DNA from: Mycolicibacterium komanii
GTDB taxonomy: Bacteria > Actinomycetota > Actinomycetes > Mycobacteriales > Mycobacteriaceae
Length of the DNA stretch: 64,000 nt
Direction: 5' to 3'
NCBI RefSeq assembly: GCF_001050035.1
Contig: NZ_CVTA01000013.1
Location: forward strand, 41,886-105,885
The notes beneath the pieces were generated by a model, which searched no databases, had not been told where the DNA came from, and worked only from the letters and a program-made list of their open reading frames with translations. Position 1 is the stretch's first letter, and each line of letters opens with the position of its first letter. Position numbers and translations under genes: made by a program. Positions 9,156 to 17,860 of this stretch are shown piece after piece.

Positions 9156-10298
9156 TCACCGAACCGCCTGAAGCGCATCACGCATCCGAGCGAAGTGCTT
9201 GGGCTCCCAGATGTCCTGGTCCTCACCCCATCCGATGCGCCCGTCCATGTCGAAACGCATCAATGCCGTGCTGCCCCCGCCGTATTCACTGATGTGGCTG
9301 ACCGTGAAACCCTCGGTGACCAGCTGCCTGCCCAGCGTGTCGGTGAGCCGAAGCTCCATGTGCGAACTCCATCCCGTGACCGGGTCGCGGTAGTTCTTCA
9401 TCACGCTGGCCGATTTGTCGAGCGAGGCGAATTCGCCGTCGCGCAACAGCCATCCGTGGTTGAGCGGTGACCAGCCGTCGGGGCCGCCCTCGGCGACGCG
9501 CACGAACGCCAGAAACCCGGCCTCCGGCCCGGTGTGGGCGAACACGTACTGGATGCGTCCGCGACCGCGTTCGCGCTCGATCTGGCGCCACAGCGGGCCG
9601 CCGGGGTGCAGGACACGCCCGTTGTCGTGCGATGGCTTGTCGCTGCTCGGTTTTCGCGGGGGACGAGGCGCCCCACGAGGCGCCCAGGATCGGTCGCGCA
9701 CCGAGTAGCAGTCGATCGGGATGTGCTCGCCGTCCAACGTCAGCACCCCGGTCACGTGACCCACCTGGTCGAAATGAGTGTGGTTCATGAAGGGCGGCTC
9801 GCCGGGGGTGAACCGGCGCGGATCGTGCAGGCCGTCGAAGTGCAGGCGGATGGCGAAGTTGGCTGCCGGATCGGCGAACTCGATCTCGTACTCGCGCAGG
9901 GGGCGCACCATGCGTACCGAGAATCCGCCGCCGGGGATGGCGATGTCGCGCAGGTCCGGGTTCGGCTCCGTCACCGGGACCTCGGTCTGCATCCGGAAGT
10001 AGCGCAACTGGTCCGGGTGGGCCCCGCGCGGGTCCCACACGTAGACGCGCCAGGTGACGGTGCGCCGCGTGGTGTGGAAGGTGGCGTGTAGCCAGCATCC
10101 GATCCTGCGTTCCGGGATGTTGAAGGACCACCAGGTGGTCTCGGCCCAGTAGGGGTCGCCTTCCGGCGCCGGGTGGAAGCTGTCGTCGGCGGGCAGCATC
10201 GGCGTATCGGCGGTGATCACCGAGGTCAGATCCGCCTGGTCTGTCGTGTCCGTGCGGTCCGTTCGCGTCGCTGCGTCCGGACTACTGGCCCGTGGCAT
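9156..10298 (-). CDS. Lipocalin-like protein (DUF7065/DUF7064, CrtC/AttH-like)
   Basis: 380 residues with no signal peptide and no membrane helix. The sequence is rich in aromatic and beta-forming segments (YWAETTWWSFNIPERRIGCW, ATFHTTRRTVTWRVYVWDPR, then HFDGLHDPRRFTPGEPPFMN, and YSVRDRSWAPRG). It resembles a two-domain lipocalin-like family found in actinobacterial lipid clusters and distantly recalls CrtC carotenoid hydratases and AttH. The middle (about 205-235) is a poorly conserved Pro/Arg/Lys-rich loop. The upstream region carries operator-like site E. A hydratase or lipid-binding role is only an inference. Confidence 0.5.
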   Translation of the reverse strand: MPRASSPDAATRTDRTDTTDQADLTSVITADTPMLPADDSFHPAPEGDPYWAETTWWSFNIPERRIGCWLHATFHTTRRTVTWRVYVWDPRGAHPDQLRYFRMQTEVPVTEPNPDLRDIAIPGGGFSVRMVRPLREYEIEFADPAANFAIRLHFDGLHDPRRFTPGEPPFMNHTHFDQVGHVTGVLTLDGEHIPIDCYSVRDRSWAPRGAPRPPRKPSSDKPSHDNGRVLHPGGPLWRQIERERGRGRIQYVFAHTGPEAGFLAFVRVAEGGPDGWSPLNHGWLLRDGEFASLDKSASVMKNYRDPVTGWSSHMELRLTDTLGRQLVTEGFTVSHISEYGGGSTALMRFDMDGRIGWGEDQDIWEPKHFARMRDALQAVR

Positions 10299-10312
10299 GG
10301 CGTCATCCTAAC

Positions 10313-10327
10313 TTAAAGGATACTAAT
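10313..10327. promoter_or_regulatory. Degenerate cluster operator and promoter, site E
   Basis: The plus strand reads TTAAAGGATACTAAT inside the larger inverted repeat CTTAAA...TTTAAG (10312-10332). It shares the TTAAA...TACT...AA layout of sites B-D but is 2 bp shorter in the middle, so it is the weakest of the set. On the minus strand TATCCT (10317-10322) is a plausible -10 box about 18 bases before the ATG of the lipocalin-like gene. Confidence 0.35.
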
Positions 10328-10389
10328 TTAAGCGATACTCTCGAGATCAGCGCCGGCGAATCTGCGGCGGGCATGATCTGCGCCAATCC

Positions 10390-11244
10390 TCATGTAGCCG
10401 AACGCTTCTCGGAGCGTTGTCGAGGGATGTCGAAAAGCGACTCCTGTGCAAGAGTGGCCACGATCGTGCCGTGCGTGGTGTAGAGGTGGCCGGAGTACAT
10501 TCCGCGCCCGCCCGCGGTCGCAACGGGATCGAGATCGATCAGCAGCCAGTCGTTCGGATCCGCGCCGCGGTGCAGCCACACCGCGTGATCGACGCTCGGC
10601 AGCAGACCGACCTGCTCGATGTGCGGCGCCCGGGACAATCCGGTGCACAGGTCGGACAGGAACACCACACCGCAGGCCCGCATGTTGGGGTCATCGGCCA
10701 ACGGTTCGCGGATCCGCAGCCACATTCGAGCAGGCCAGCGGTACCAGGGCCGGGTGTCCTCGGGAACGCGAGCCTCCACGTCGAACGTGCGCGACGCGTT
10801 GAGCTGGTGCGTGTCCAGCTCGTCCGGCGGCTGCACCCGCGGTAGTTCGGCGGCCTGATATTCGGGCGCGTCGGGTTTCGGACGGCTGAACGAACAGGAC
10901 ATCGAGAAGATCACCCCGTCGTTCTGTACGGCGGTGACGCGGCGTCCCGAGTAGCGTCCGCCGTCGCGGTCCCGTTCCACCCGCAGCTCGATCGGTGCGC
11001 TGGCATCACCGGCGAGCAGAAAGTAACCGTGGATGGAATGCGCAACGCGATCGTCGGGCACGGTCAGGCTCGCCGCGCGCAGCGCCTGCGCGGCCACCTG
11101 CCCGCCATAGATCGTTCGCCTGCCGGTCACACTCACCGGGTCGGCCCGGAAGCGGTCGTGGGGCAGCGCCTTGATGTGGAGAATCTCGGCGACGGTCGTC
11201 GGGGTGACCTGTTCGCCGTCGAAGACCTCGCGCGTCAAACTCAT
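10390..11244 (-). CDS. tesB: Acyl-CoA thioesterase II (TesB family)
   Basis: 284 residues, the usual TesB length, forming two fused hotdog domains. Visible motifs are RRTIYGGQVAAQALRAAS near residue 45, HSIHGYFLLAGDASAPIEL, CSFSRPKPDAPEYQ, and the second-domain VVFLSDLCTGL with the catalytic Asp, ending in TLAQESLFDIP with the conserved Gln. It hydrolyses acyl-CoA to free acid and CoA, which may release CoA from dead-end intermediates. It is 30 bp downstream of the acyl-CoA synthetase on the same strand, likely one transcript. Confidence 0.92.
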   Translation of the reverse strand: MSLTREVFDGEQVTPTTVAEILHIKALPHDRFRADPVSVTGRRTIYGGQVAAQALRAASLTVPDDRVAHSIHGYFLLAGDASAPIELRVERDRDGGRYSGRRVTAVQNDGVIFSMSCSFSRPKPDAPEYQAAELPRVQPPDELDTHQLNASRTFDVEARVPEDTRPWYRWPARMWLRIREPLADDPNMRACGVVFLSDLCTGLSRAPHIEQVGLLPSVDHAVWLHRGADPNDWLLIDLDPVATAGGRGMYSGHLYTTHGTIVATLAQESLFDIPRQRSEKRSAT

Positions 11245-11274
11245 TGCGGCCCCCAGCTCGCGGTCGTGCTCACC

Positions 11275-12849
11275 TCAGACCCGCCTGCCGGCTTCGGCCC
11301 AATAGGCTTCCCTGATCGAACGTTTCATCAGCTTTCCCGTCTCCGTGCGCGGCAGTCGAGAGGTGAACTCCACCGACCGTGGACACTTGAAACCCGCGAG
11401 CCGCGACCGGGTGAACGCGATGAGCTCGTCGGCCAGGGCGTCGGACGGCTCCGCGTCGGCCACGAGTTCCACCACCGCCTTCACCTGTTCGCCCCATTCC
11501 GGATCGGGAATCCCGATCACCGCCACGTCGGCGACGACCGGATGGCTCGACAGGACACCCTCGACCTCGGCCGGATAGATGTTGACGCCGCCGCTGATGA
11601 TCATGTCCTTGGCGCGGTCGCAGATGAACAGATAACCGTCGTCGTCGAGATAACCCACGTCGCCCAACGTGAAGGCGTTGCCGCGGTGCACCGACGCGGT
11701 GAGTTCGGCGTCGTTGCGGTACTCGAAGCTCTGCCCGTTCAGGGATTCGATGTAGACGTTTCCGATGTCGTTGGCGGGCAGGGGGTTTCCCTCGTCGTCG
11801 AGGATCTTGACGCTCATCCCGCGGACCGGCCTGCCGACGGTGCCCGGCTTCTCCAGCCAGCGATAGGGCTTGGCGATGGTCGCCGCACCCTCGGTGCCGC
11901 CGTAGGTCTCCCAGATCACCGGGCCCCACCAATCCATCATGTCCTTCTTGACCTGCAGCGGGCACGGTGCCGCGGAGTGCACCACTGAACGCAAACTCGA
12001 CACGTCGTACTTGCTGCGGACGTCGCACGGCAGCTTGAGCATGCGCACGAACTGGGTCGGCACCATGTAGGCCGACGTGACCGGGTGCCGGTCGATGGCG
12101 GCCAGGGCCTGCTCGGCGTCGAACTTCCCGAGGATCACCAGCGCCTGACCGACGTTGAGTGCCCCGAGATAGAAGCTCTGGCAACCGGCGTGGTGCATGC
12201 CCGTCGAAACCAGGTGCGCACCGTCGAACGGCCGGAAGTCGAAGGCTCGGCCGAACACCGCCATCGCGTTCGCGGCCTCGGACGGATCGCGGTTGTCGAG
12301 TGCGCGCACGATGCCCTTGGGTTTCCCGGTGGTACCGCTCGAGTACCGGATCGAATCGCCCTGCCTGCGGTCCTCGGGTGGGGTGGACGGTTGGTCGGCG
12401 ACCAACTCGGCATCGGTGACGAAACCCGCAGGCACGTCGCCTCCAGGCGCCACACCAGCGACCACGCGAAGTGCGGCGCCGCCGGCGGCGGCGCCGCAGC
12501 GATCGAGGTAGTCGGCGTGGGAAACCAGCGCGGCGGCGCCGGAGTGCTCGAGGATCGAGGCGAATTCGTCGGCCGACAGCGTCGGGTTCAGGGTCAGATA
12601 GCGCAGGCCGATCTGGGTGGTCGCCAACTGCCACACGACGGCGTCGACGTCGTTGGGCAACGCGTAGGCGACCACCTCACCGTCGCGCATGCCGTGGGCG
12701 CGCAGCGCATTGGCCACCCGGTGGGCCGCCGCGACGAGTTCGCCGAAGCTCATGGTGCGCCCGCTGGGCGACTCCGCGATCGCCGGTGCTTGGGGGTGAT
12801 CTTCGGCGATCCACCACACTCCGAGCCGCTGGTCCCACGGATGCCTCAC
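11275..12849 (-). CDS. Acyl-CoA synthetase (AMP-forming, FadD-like)
   Basis: 524 residues of the ANL superfamily. The P-loop-like motif is YSSGTTGKPKGIVRAL (about residue 170). ETYGGTEGA follows, then the GYLDDDGYLFICDRAKDMII hinge region with GGVNIYPAEVE, and the catalytic Lys is in RTETGKLMKRSI near the C terminus. It activates a carboxylic acid to its CoA ester by way of an acyl-AMP. A GTG start is preceded by AGAGGGGAG. Upstream, on its own strand, TATACT inside site D is a good -10 box. It is followed by the thioesterase gene. The substrate is unknown. Confidence 0.92.
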   Translation of the reverse strand: MRHPWDQRLGVWWIAEDHPQAPAIAESPSGRTMSFGELVAAAHRVANALRAHGMRDGEVVAYALPNDVDAVVWQLATTQIGLRYLTLNPTLSADEFASILEHSGAAALVSHADYLDRCGAAAGGAALRVVAGVAPGGDVPAGFVTDAELVADQPSTPPEDRRQGDSIRYSSGTTGKPKGIVRALDNRDPSEAANAMAVFGRAFDFRPFDGAHLVSTGMHHAGCQSFYLGALNVGQALVILGKFDAEQALAAIDRHPVTSAYMVPTQFVRMLKLPCDVRSKYDVSSLRSVVHSAAPCPLQVKKDMMDWWGPVIWETYGGTEGAATIAKPYRWLEKPGTVGRPVRGMSVKILDDEGNPLPANDIGNVYIESLNGQSFEYRNDAELTASVHRGNAFTLGDVGYLDDDGYLFICDRAKDMIISGGVNIYPAEVEGVLSSHPVVADVAVIGIPDPEWGEQVKAVVELVADAEPSDALADELIAFTRSRLAGFKCPRSVEFTSRLPRTETGKLMKRSIREAYWAEAGRRV

Positions 12850-12872
12850 GCGCGCTCCCCTCTGGAATCAGC

Positions 12873-12889
12873 TTAAACAGTATACTCAA
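12873..12889. promoter_or_regulatory. Candidate cluster operator, site D
   Basis: The plus strand reads TTAAACAGTATACTCAA, with the palindromic core AGTATACT. It matches sites A-C (CAG, two bases, TACT). On the minus strand TATACT (12879-12884) is a strong -10 box for the acyl-CoA synthetase gene starting at 12849, leaving a leader of roughly 23 bases with a ribosome-binding site. The site lies just downstream of the tandem GntR regulator gene. Confidence 0.5.
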
Positions 12890-12930
12890 CACTGAGCTCT
12901 GAACAGGCCCCGTGCTGAGTCACTGAGAGG

Positions 12931-14361
12931 TCACCGCCCTGGCGGGAGGGTGGCCGAGACGTGTGCGCGCATCCGGACCACGGCGAGCTCGCTGTCCCCG
13001 GCCAGCAGCGCGTCGGCGATGCTGCGGTGCGCGGGATCGATGACCCGCGATGCGCGTTCGAGTGCCTGGGGGTCGGCATCGGCGTACTGCGCGAAGAAGT
13101 TCCAGCCCAGCCGCATGGTGACCCGGTGCACCAGTTCGAGGGCCTTGTTGCCCGAGAGTCGGGCGAGCACGGAGTGGAAGTCTTCGCGCTTGGCGTAGGC
13201 GGCGGTGACACCCTGGTCGGATTCGGTGGCCAGCGCCTGTTCGATCACGGAGACGTCGACGGCGCCCGAGCGCACGGCGGCGGCCGCCCGCTCGGCGACG
13301 GCCAGCTCCAGCCCGGTGCGCAGTTCTTCGATGTGTTGTGCGGTGACGCCGTGGCGGCGCAGGTAGATCGAGATGATCTCGGTCAGTGCGGAGCTGTCCG
13401 GCTCGGTGACGAAGAGCCCGCCGCCCGGGCCGCGGCGGGTGAGCGCGATCTGCTGGTACTCCAGAATTCGGATGGCCTCGCGCAGCACCGCCCGGCTGGC
13501 CTTGTACTTGGCCATCAGCGTGGCCTCCGAACCGATGAATGTGCCGGGCGTCGCTCCGGTGTCGAGCACCCACGCGAAGATCTGTCGGGCCAGCGCCTCG
13601 CCGCGCTTGTCGCCGTCGGTGCCCGCCAGGGCGGCGGTGGGGTCGAGGTGCTGCACCGTGGCCGGCTGGCGGTGGATGAAGTCCGCCTCGGCGCGCAGGT
13701 GTCTGCTCATCCGCTCGCGGGCCACGCCGGGGTTGTTCGTCAGGATCGCCCTGGCGATGCTCGCGTGCGCGTGCTGGACCTCCTTGGTCATGCTGGCGGG
13801 CAGCATCGCCTCGTCGGCGAAGTGGAAATCGATGACGCGGCTGAAGGTTTCGACGAACAGCTGCAACACCGGGTTTCCCGTCAGCGCGGCCAGCTGCGTG
13901 TGCAGCCGCCGGTACTCGGTGAAGTTGCCCTCGGATTCGTCGGCCAACGTCTCGCGCACGGTGGAGATGTCGGCCTCGCCGGCGCGTTGCGAGGCCAGTT
14001 CGGCGACCAGTTCCTCCAGGATGATCCGGGTGTCGAAGAGTTCGTCGAGGGTGGCGTTGGCCCGCAGCAGGTAGATGACCGTCGGGCCGATCACGGCGTC
14101 GACGTCGGGTTCGTCGATGACCAGGCCGCCGCCGGTGCCACGTCGCATCCGGGCGACGCGCTGATGCTCGACGAGGCGCACCGCCTCCCGCAGCACCGCC
14201 CGGCTCACCCCGTAGCGCTCGAGCAGTTCGGCCTCCGAACCGAGCACATGGCCCACCGGCCAGCCCAGTTCGATGACGTCGGCGACGATCTGCTCGGCCG
14301 CGCGGCCCGCCAGCTTGGCCTGCCGCGAGTCGATGCGCGGCGCGATCAGGTCTTGATCCAC
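12931..14361 (-). CDS. Tandem-duplicated GntR/FCD transcriptional regulator
   Basis: 476 residues, about twice the normal 220-250 of FadR-type regulators, because the whole unit occurs twice. Half 1 has a winged helix (GSEAELLERYGVSRAVLREA, then VRLVEHQRVARMRRGTGGGL) and an FCD domain with His in RRLHTQL, VQHAHASI and SRHLRAE. Half 2, from about residue 250, repeats this (GSEATLMAKYKASRAVLREA, RRGPGGGLFVTEPD) with His in REDFHSV, DPAHRSI and RMRAHVS. The protein could thus act as a covalent pseudo-dimer. It starts at a GTG 4 bp after the enoyl-CoA hydratase stop, so it is co-transcribed from promoter/operator B and is a prime candidate for the cluster regulator. Confidence 0.88.
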   Translation of the reverse strand: MDQDLIAPRIDSRQAKLAGRAAEQIVADVIELGWPVGHVLGSEAELLERYGVSRAVLREAVRLVEHQRVARMRRGTGGGLVIDEPDVDAVIGPTVIYLLRANATLDELFDTRIILEELVAELASQRAGEADISTVRETLADESEGNFTEYRRLHTQLAALTGNPVLQLFVETFSRVIDFHFADEAMLPASMTKEVQHAHASIARAILTNNPGVARERMSRHLRAEADFIHRQPATVQHLDPTAALAGTDGDKRGEALARQIFAWVLDTGATPGTFIGSEATLMAKYKASRAVLREAIRILEYQQIALTRRGPGGGLFVTEPDSSALTEIISIYLRRHGVTAQHIEELRTGLELAVAERAAAAVRSGAVDVSVIEQALATESDQGVTAAYAKREDFHSVLARLSGNKALELVHRVTMRLGWNFFAQYADADPQALERASRVIDPAHRSIADALLAGDSELAVVRMRAHVSATLPPGR

Positions 14362-14365
14362 CGCG

Positions 14366-15199
14366 TCACCGGTAGCTGGGTGGTCCGTTGCGCCGTGGAG
14401 TCGCGCGTCTCTCGGCCACGGGCGGGTTGCCGATGTGTGTGTAGGCCATGCCGTTCTGCAGCGCGGTCGACCTGGTCATGTCTAGAGATTCCCATATCGC
14501 CCGGATGGTTCCCTGGATTGCCTTGGTATTCCGTTCGGCGATGGTCGCCGCGATCTGATGGGCGCGCTCCCAAAGCTGTTCGCGGTCGACGATCTCGGTC
14601 ACCAGCCCGAGCCGCAGCGCGGTTTGGGCGGAGATGCGTTCCTCGGTGCCCATCAGCGCCCAGCGCAGCACGTCACCGAGGGGGACACCGCGCTGCAGCA
14701 TCCCAATCGGTTCCAGCGCCGAGACGATCGACGCATTCGCGTGAGGGTCGAAGAACGCGGCGTCCTCGGAGCAGATGATGATGTCGGCCTCGTTGAGCAG
14801 GTACTGCCCGCCGCCGGCCACCAGCCCGTGGACCGCGGTGATCACCGGCTTCCAACACCGGTGGGCGATCTTCGGCGACACCCACACCCCGGGGTCGAAG
14901 CTGTTCCACACGTTGGACTTCAGGAACCACCTCCCGTCGCCCTTGACGTCCACACCGGTGCAGAAGGCCCGATCGCCCGCCGCCCGCAGCACCACGACGT
15001 GGATGTCGTCGGTGTCGCGCACGGTCTGCCAGACCCAGACCAGCTCGCGGGCCATCCGTTCGGAGATGGCGTTCATCGCGTCCGGGCGGTTCAACGTCAC
15101 CGTGGCAACGTGGTCCGGACCGACCGCGAAATCGATGGCCTGAAGCGCACCATCAGAGCTGCCCGGGTCGATGTCCGATTGGGGGCTAGCGTAAATCAT
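14366..15199 (-). CDS. Enoyl-CoA hydratase/isomerase (crotonase family)
   Basis: 277 residues from an ATG giving MIYASPQSD. Oxyanion-hole segments are RAFCTGVDVKG and HGLVAGGGQYLLNEADI, with an FDPHANASIVSALEP block after them. It hydrates or isomerises an enoyl-CoA; crotonases also do ring-opening and decarboxylation, so the exact chemistry is open. The start is chosen because a -10-like TACACT (15207-15212, minus strand) ends 7 bases before this ATG, which implies a leaderless message, and because upstream residues in the longer frame look non-coding. The tandem GntR regulator follows 4 bp downstream. Confidence 0.88.
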   Translation of the reverse strand: MIYASPQSDIDPGSSDGALQAIDFAVGPDHVATVTLNRPDAMNAISERMARELVWVWQTVRDTDDIHVVVLRAAGDRAFCTGVDVKGDGRWFLKSNVWNSFDPGVWVSPKIAHRCWKPVITAVHGLVAGGGQYLLNEADIIICSEDAAFFDPHANASIVSALEPIGMLQRGVPLGDVLRWALMGTEERISAQTALRLGLVTEIVDREQLWERAHQIAATIAERNTKAIQGTIRAIWESLDMTRSTALQNGMAYTHIGNPPVAERRATPRRNGPPSYR

Positions 15200-15200
15200 A

Positions 15201-15217
15201 GTATTCAGTGTACTAAT
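15201..15217. promoter_or_regulatory. Candidate cluster operator, site B, with leaderless promoter
   Basis: The plus strand reads GTATTCAGTGTACTAAT, and the wider TAGTA...TACTA palindrome covers 15199-15215. It lies in the divergent region between the enoyl-CoA hydratase (minus) and the P450 operon (plus). On the minus strand TACACT is followed by GAATACT and then ATG, which fits a leaderless transcript. A regulator bound here would cover the -10 box and the start codon. It matches sites A, C and D. Confidence 0.55.
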
Positions 15218-15317
15218 AAATTGGATTCGCAACTGACACACGGGGAAATGAGATGGGCAGTTTGGGTGCGCGACCGACGAGCGCCCGGGGTGCGAGTCGG
15301 CCCCGATGGGAGTGACC

Positions 15318-16589
15318 ATGACGAAACCGTCCAGGGCGTCCCGGTCCGCCAAAGCCGGTCCTGGGCCGGCCGGGCTGCCGTACACGAACCTGGGCACCCG
15401 ACAGATGCTCGACGCTCCATTCGCGCGGATGGCCGAACTGCGCGCGGAAGCGCCGATCTCGTGGGCCACCGCCCCGTTGCTGTTGCGGGGCAGGGGCGGT
15501 TACCTTGTGACCCTGCACGAGGATGTCGGCCTGGTCTTCGGCGACGATCGGTTCTCCAACGACATCATCAAGTACACCTCGGCGCGTCGGTTCGCGTGGA
15601 TGTTGCCGTCGTCGATCCGGATGCTGACCCAGACCATGGTCTTCCGCGACGACCCCGACCACAAGCGGCTACGGACGTTGGTGCACAAGGCCTTCACCCC
15701 GAAGTTCGTCACCACGCTGGTGCCCGACATCAACAAGATCGCCGAACAGCTCGCCGACGAGGTGGCGGCCGAACGCGACGTCGACCTGGTCCAGGCCTTC
15801 GCCGTCAAGCTGCCGCTCGCGGTCATCGCCACCATGCTCGGCATCGCCGACAAGGACCGTGACACCTTCCACGATCTGGTGGAGAAGCTGGGTGACGACG
15901 CGGGGCGCCGCGCCGGGCAGCTCCGCAGCGCGTACCACTCGATCCAGCTGTCACGTCTGTTCGAGGAGATGATCTCCGATCGTCGCGTCAACCCCGACGA
16001 TGGACTGATCTCAGAACTCGTGCGGGCCAACGACGGTGGCGACAAGCTCAGCCACAAGGAAGCCGTCGCGATGGTGTTCCTGTTGCTGCTGGCCGGCCAC
16101 GACACCACCTCGAGCCTGATCGGCAGCAGTGTGCTGGCGCTGACCCAGCACCCCGAACAGCAGGAGCTGCTGCGCAGCCAGCCCGAACTTCTCGAGTCCA
16201 CCGCCATCGAGGAGCTGTTGCGCTACACCGCCCCGGTGGCCTACGGCGCGGCCCGGTTGGCCAAGGAGGACATGGAGATTCGCGGCGTGCACATCCCGCG
16301 CGGCTCGCAGTTGCTGGGAGCGATCATCTCCGCCAACCGGGATGAAACGGTGTTCGACAACCCCGATGCGCTCGACCTGACCCGGAAGCCCAACCGGCAC
16401 TTCGGGTTCGCCTTCGGCATCCACTACTGCCTGGGTCATCAACTCGCGAGGCTGGAAGGCCGGGCGGCGTTGAGCACCCTGCTGCGACGTTTTCCCAACT
16501 GGGAACTCAAGGCGGATCCGGAGCGGCTGCACTACCGGCCGACGGTGTCGCTGCGTGGACTGACCAACCTACCGATACGGATGTACTGA
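15318..16589 (+). CDS. Cytochrome P450 monooxygenase
   Basis: 423 residues from the ATG at 15318, preferred over 15306 because GGGAG lies 5 bases before it. The I-helix oxygen-binding motif is LLLAGHDTTSS. The ExxR motif is in IEELLRYTAP. The heme loop is FGFAFGIHYCLGHQLARLEG with the ligand Cys near residue 371. It is a soluble class I bacterial P450 that needs ferredoxin and reductase partners, neither of which is encoded nearby. It probably hydroxylates the lipid substrate to give the alcohol used by the dehydrogenases of the cluster. It is the first gene of a tightly spaced operon, with the dehydratase 2 bp downstream. Confidence 0.93.
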   Translation: MTKPSRASRSAKAGPGPAGLPYTNLGTRQMLDAPFARMAELRAEAPISWATAPLLLRGRGGYLVTLHEDVGLVFGDDRFSNDIIKYTSARRFAWMLPSSIRMLTQTMVFRDDPDHKRLRTLVHKAFTPKFVTTLVPDINKIAEQLADEVAAERDVDLVQAFAVKLPLAVIATMLGIADKDRDTFHDLVEKLGDDAGRRAGQLRSAYHSIQLSRLFEEMISDRRVNPDDGLISELVRANDGGDKLSHKEAVAMVFLLLLAGHDTTSSLIGSSVLALTQHPEQQELLRSQPELLESTAIEELLRYTAPVAYGAARLAKEDMEIRGVHIPRGSQLLGAIISANRDETVFDNPDALDLTRKPNRHFGFAFGIHYCLGHQLARLEGRAALSTLLRRFPNWELKADPERLHYRPTVSLRGLTNLPIRMY

Positions 16590-16591
16590 AC

Positions 16592-17860
16592 ATGACACAG
16601 ACGCAACAACAGGAATTCGACCACGCCATCAAGGACGAGGACATCGAGCGCGCGAAGCTGCTGATCGGCATCGACGCCCCGACGAGCATCGACGAGTTCT
16701 ACCGCGAGGCCAGCGTCGACGGAATCCGCAATTTCGCCCGCGGGGCGGGTGACGACAACCCGTTGTTCTGCGACCCGGATTATGCCGCCGACACCCGGTG
16801 GGGCGGGGTGATCGCACCGCCGATGATCTTCTCCGCGATGTCGAAGAAGATGCTCGGCGATCCGATTCCCGAGGACATCCGCAGAGCCACCAGGGGGTTG
16901 TTCTCCGGCATCCACGTCTTCGTCTCGGGTCAGACCACCGAGTGGTACCAGCCCGTGCGGCCGGGCGATTCGCTCTACGGCTTCGGTGGCCTGGAGTCGA
17001 TAGAGGAGAAGCACAGCGAGTACGCCGGCCGATCGATCATCCGCATCCTGCGCCAGGTCAAGGTGAACCAGCGCGCGGAGATCGTCGCCGTGGCCCGCAT
17101 CATCCTGATCGCGACCGAGCGCCAGCGCTCGCGTGAGCGCGGTAAGTACATGGACATCAAGCCCGCGACCTACACCGACGAGCAGATCGCCGAGATCGAC
17201 GAGATCTACGCCGCCGAGGGCCCGCGCGGCGCAGAGCCCCGGTACTGGGAGGACGTCGAGGTCGGTGAGCCGCTGCCGAAGATGGTCAAGGGTCCGCTGA
17301 CGCTCACCGACGTCATCAGCTTCCACTCTGGTGGTTACGGATTCGGGCCGTACGGGATCGGCGCGGCCCGTGTCGGTTACAAGAACCGCCAGCGGGTGCC
17401 GAAGTTCTACATCAAGAACGCCGCGGGCATCCCCGACGTCGCTCAGCGCCTGCACTGGGAGAACGAGTGGTCGCAGTCCATCGGCAACCCGATGGCCTAC
17501 GACTACGGCGTGATGCGCGAGTGCTGGCTCACCCACTTCGTCACCGACTGGATCGGCGACGACGGTTGGCTGGTGCGCCAGCACGACGAGATGCGCAAGT
17601 TCAACTTCATCGGTGACACGCAGTTCATCACCGGTGAGGTTGTCGGCAAGCGCATGGAGAACGGAAACGCTCTGGTGGACCTCGATTTCCGCTGCACGAG
17701 TCAACGCGGCGAGGTCACCGCACCCGCCACCGCCACCGTCGCGCTGCCCAGCCGCGAACACGGCCCGGTGACGCTGCCCACCCCCGACGAGGAACTGCGT
17801 CGCAAGGCCGTGGCGATGCTCGACCGGCACAACGAACTGATCGGAAAATCGCGGCGGTGA
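16592..17860 (+). CDS. Double-hotdog acyl-CoA dehydratase (MaoC/FAS1-like)
   Basis: 422 residues made of two hotdog halves. The N-terminal half has the hydratase-2 type active-site pattern FARGAGDDNPLFCDPDYAAD followed by WGGVIAPPMIF. The C-terminal half begins near YWEDVEVGEPLPKMVKGPLT and contains the DWIGDDGWLVRQ block. Such proteins add water to an enoyl-CoA; ChsH1/ChsH2 do this on the cholesterol side chain. It lies between the P450 and the second enoyl-CoA hydratase, whose GTG overlaps its stop. The substrate is likely a branched or bulky enoyl-CoA made by the fused acyl-CoA dehydrogenase. Confidence 0.82.
   Translation: MTQTQQQEFDHAIKDEDIERAKLLIGIDAPTSIDEFYREASVDGIRNFARGAGDDNPLFCDPDYAADTRWGGVIAPPMIFSAMSKKMLGDPIPEDIRRATRGLFSGIHVFVSGQTTEWYQPVRPGDSLYGFGGLESIEEKHSEYAGRSIIRILRQVKVNQRAEIVAVARIILIATERQRSRERGKYMDIKPATYTDEQIAEIDEIYAAEGPRGAEPRYWEDVEVGEPLPKMVKGPLTLTDVISFHSGGYGFGPYGIGAARVGYKNRQRVPKFYIKNAAGIPDVAQRLHWENEWSQSIGNPMAYDYGVMRECWLTHFVTDWIGDDGWLVRQHDEMRKFNFIGDTQFITGEVVGKRMENGNALVDLDFRCTSQRGEVTAPATATVALPSREHGPVTLPTPDEELRRKAVAMLDRHNELIGKSRR

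Noticed and set aside
12879..12886. AGTATACT treated only as a palindromic operator.
   Set aside because: The 8-bp palindrome alone contains a -10 box (TATACT), so by itself it proves nothing. Only the longer CAG-NN-TACT pattern with flanks shared by four sites was kept.
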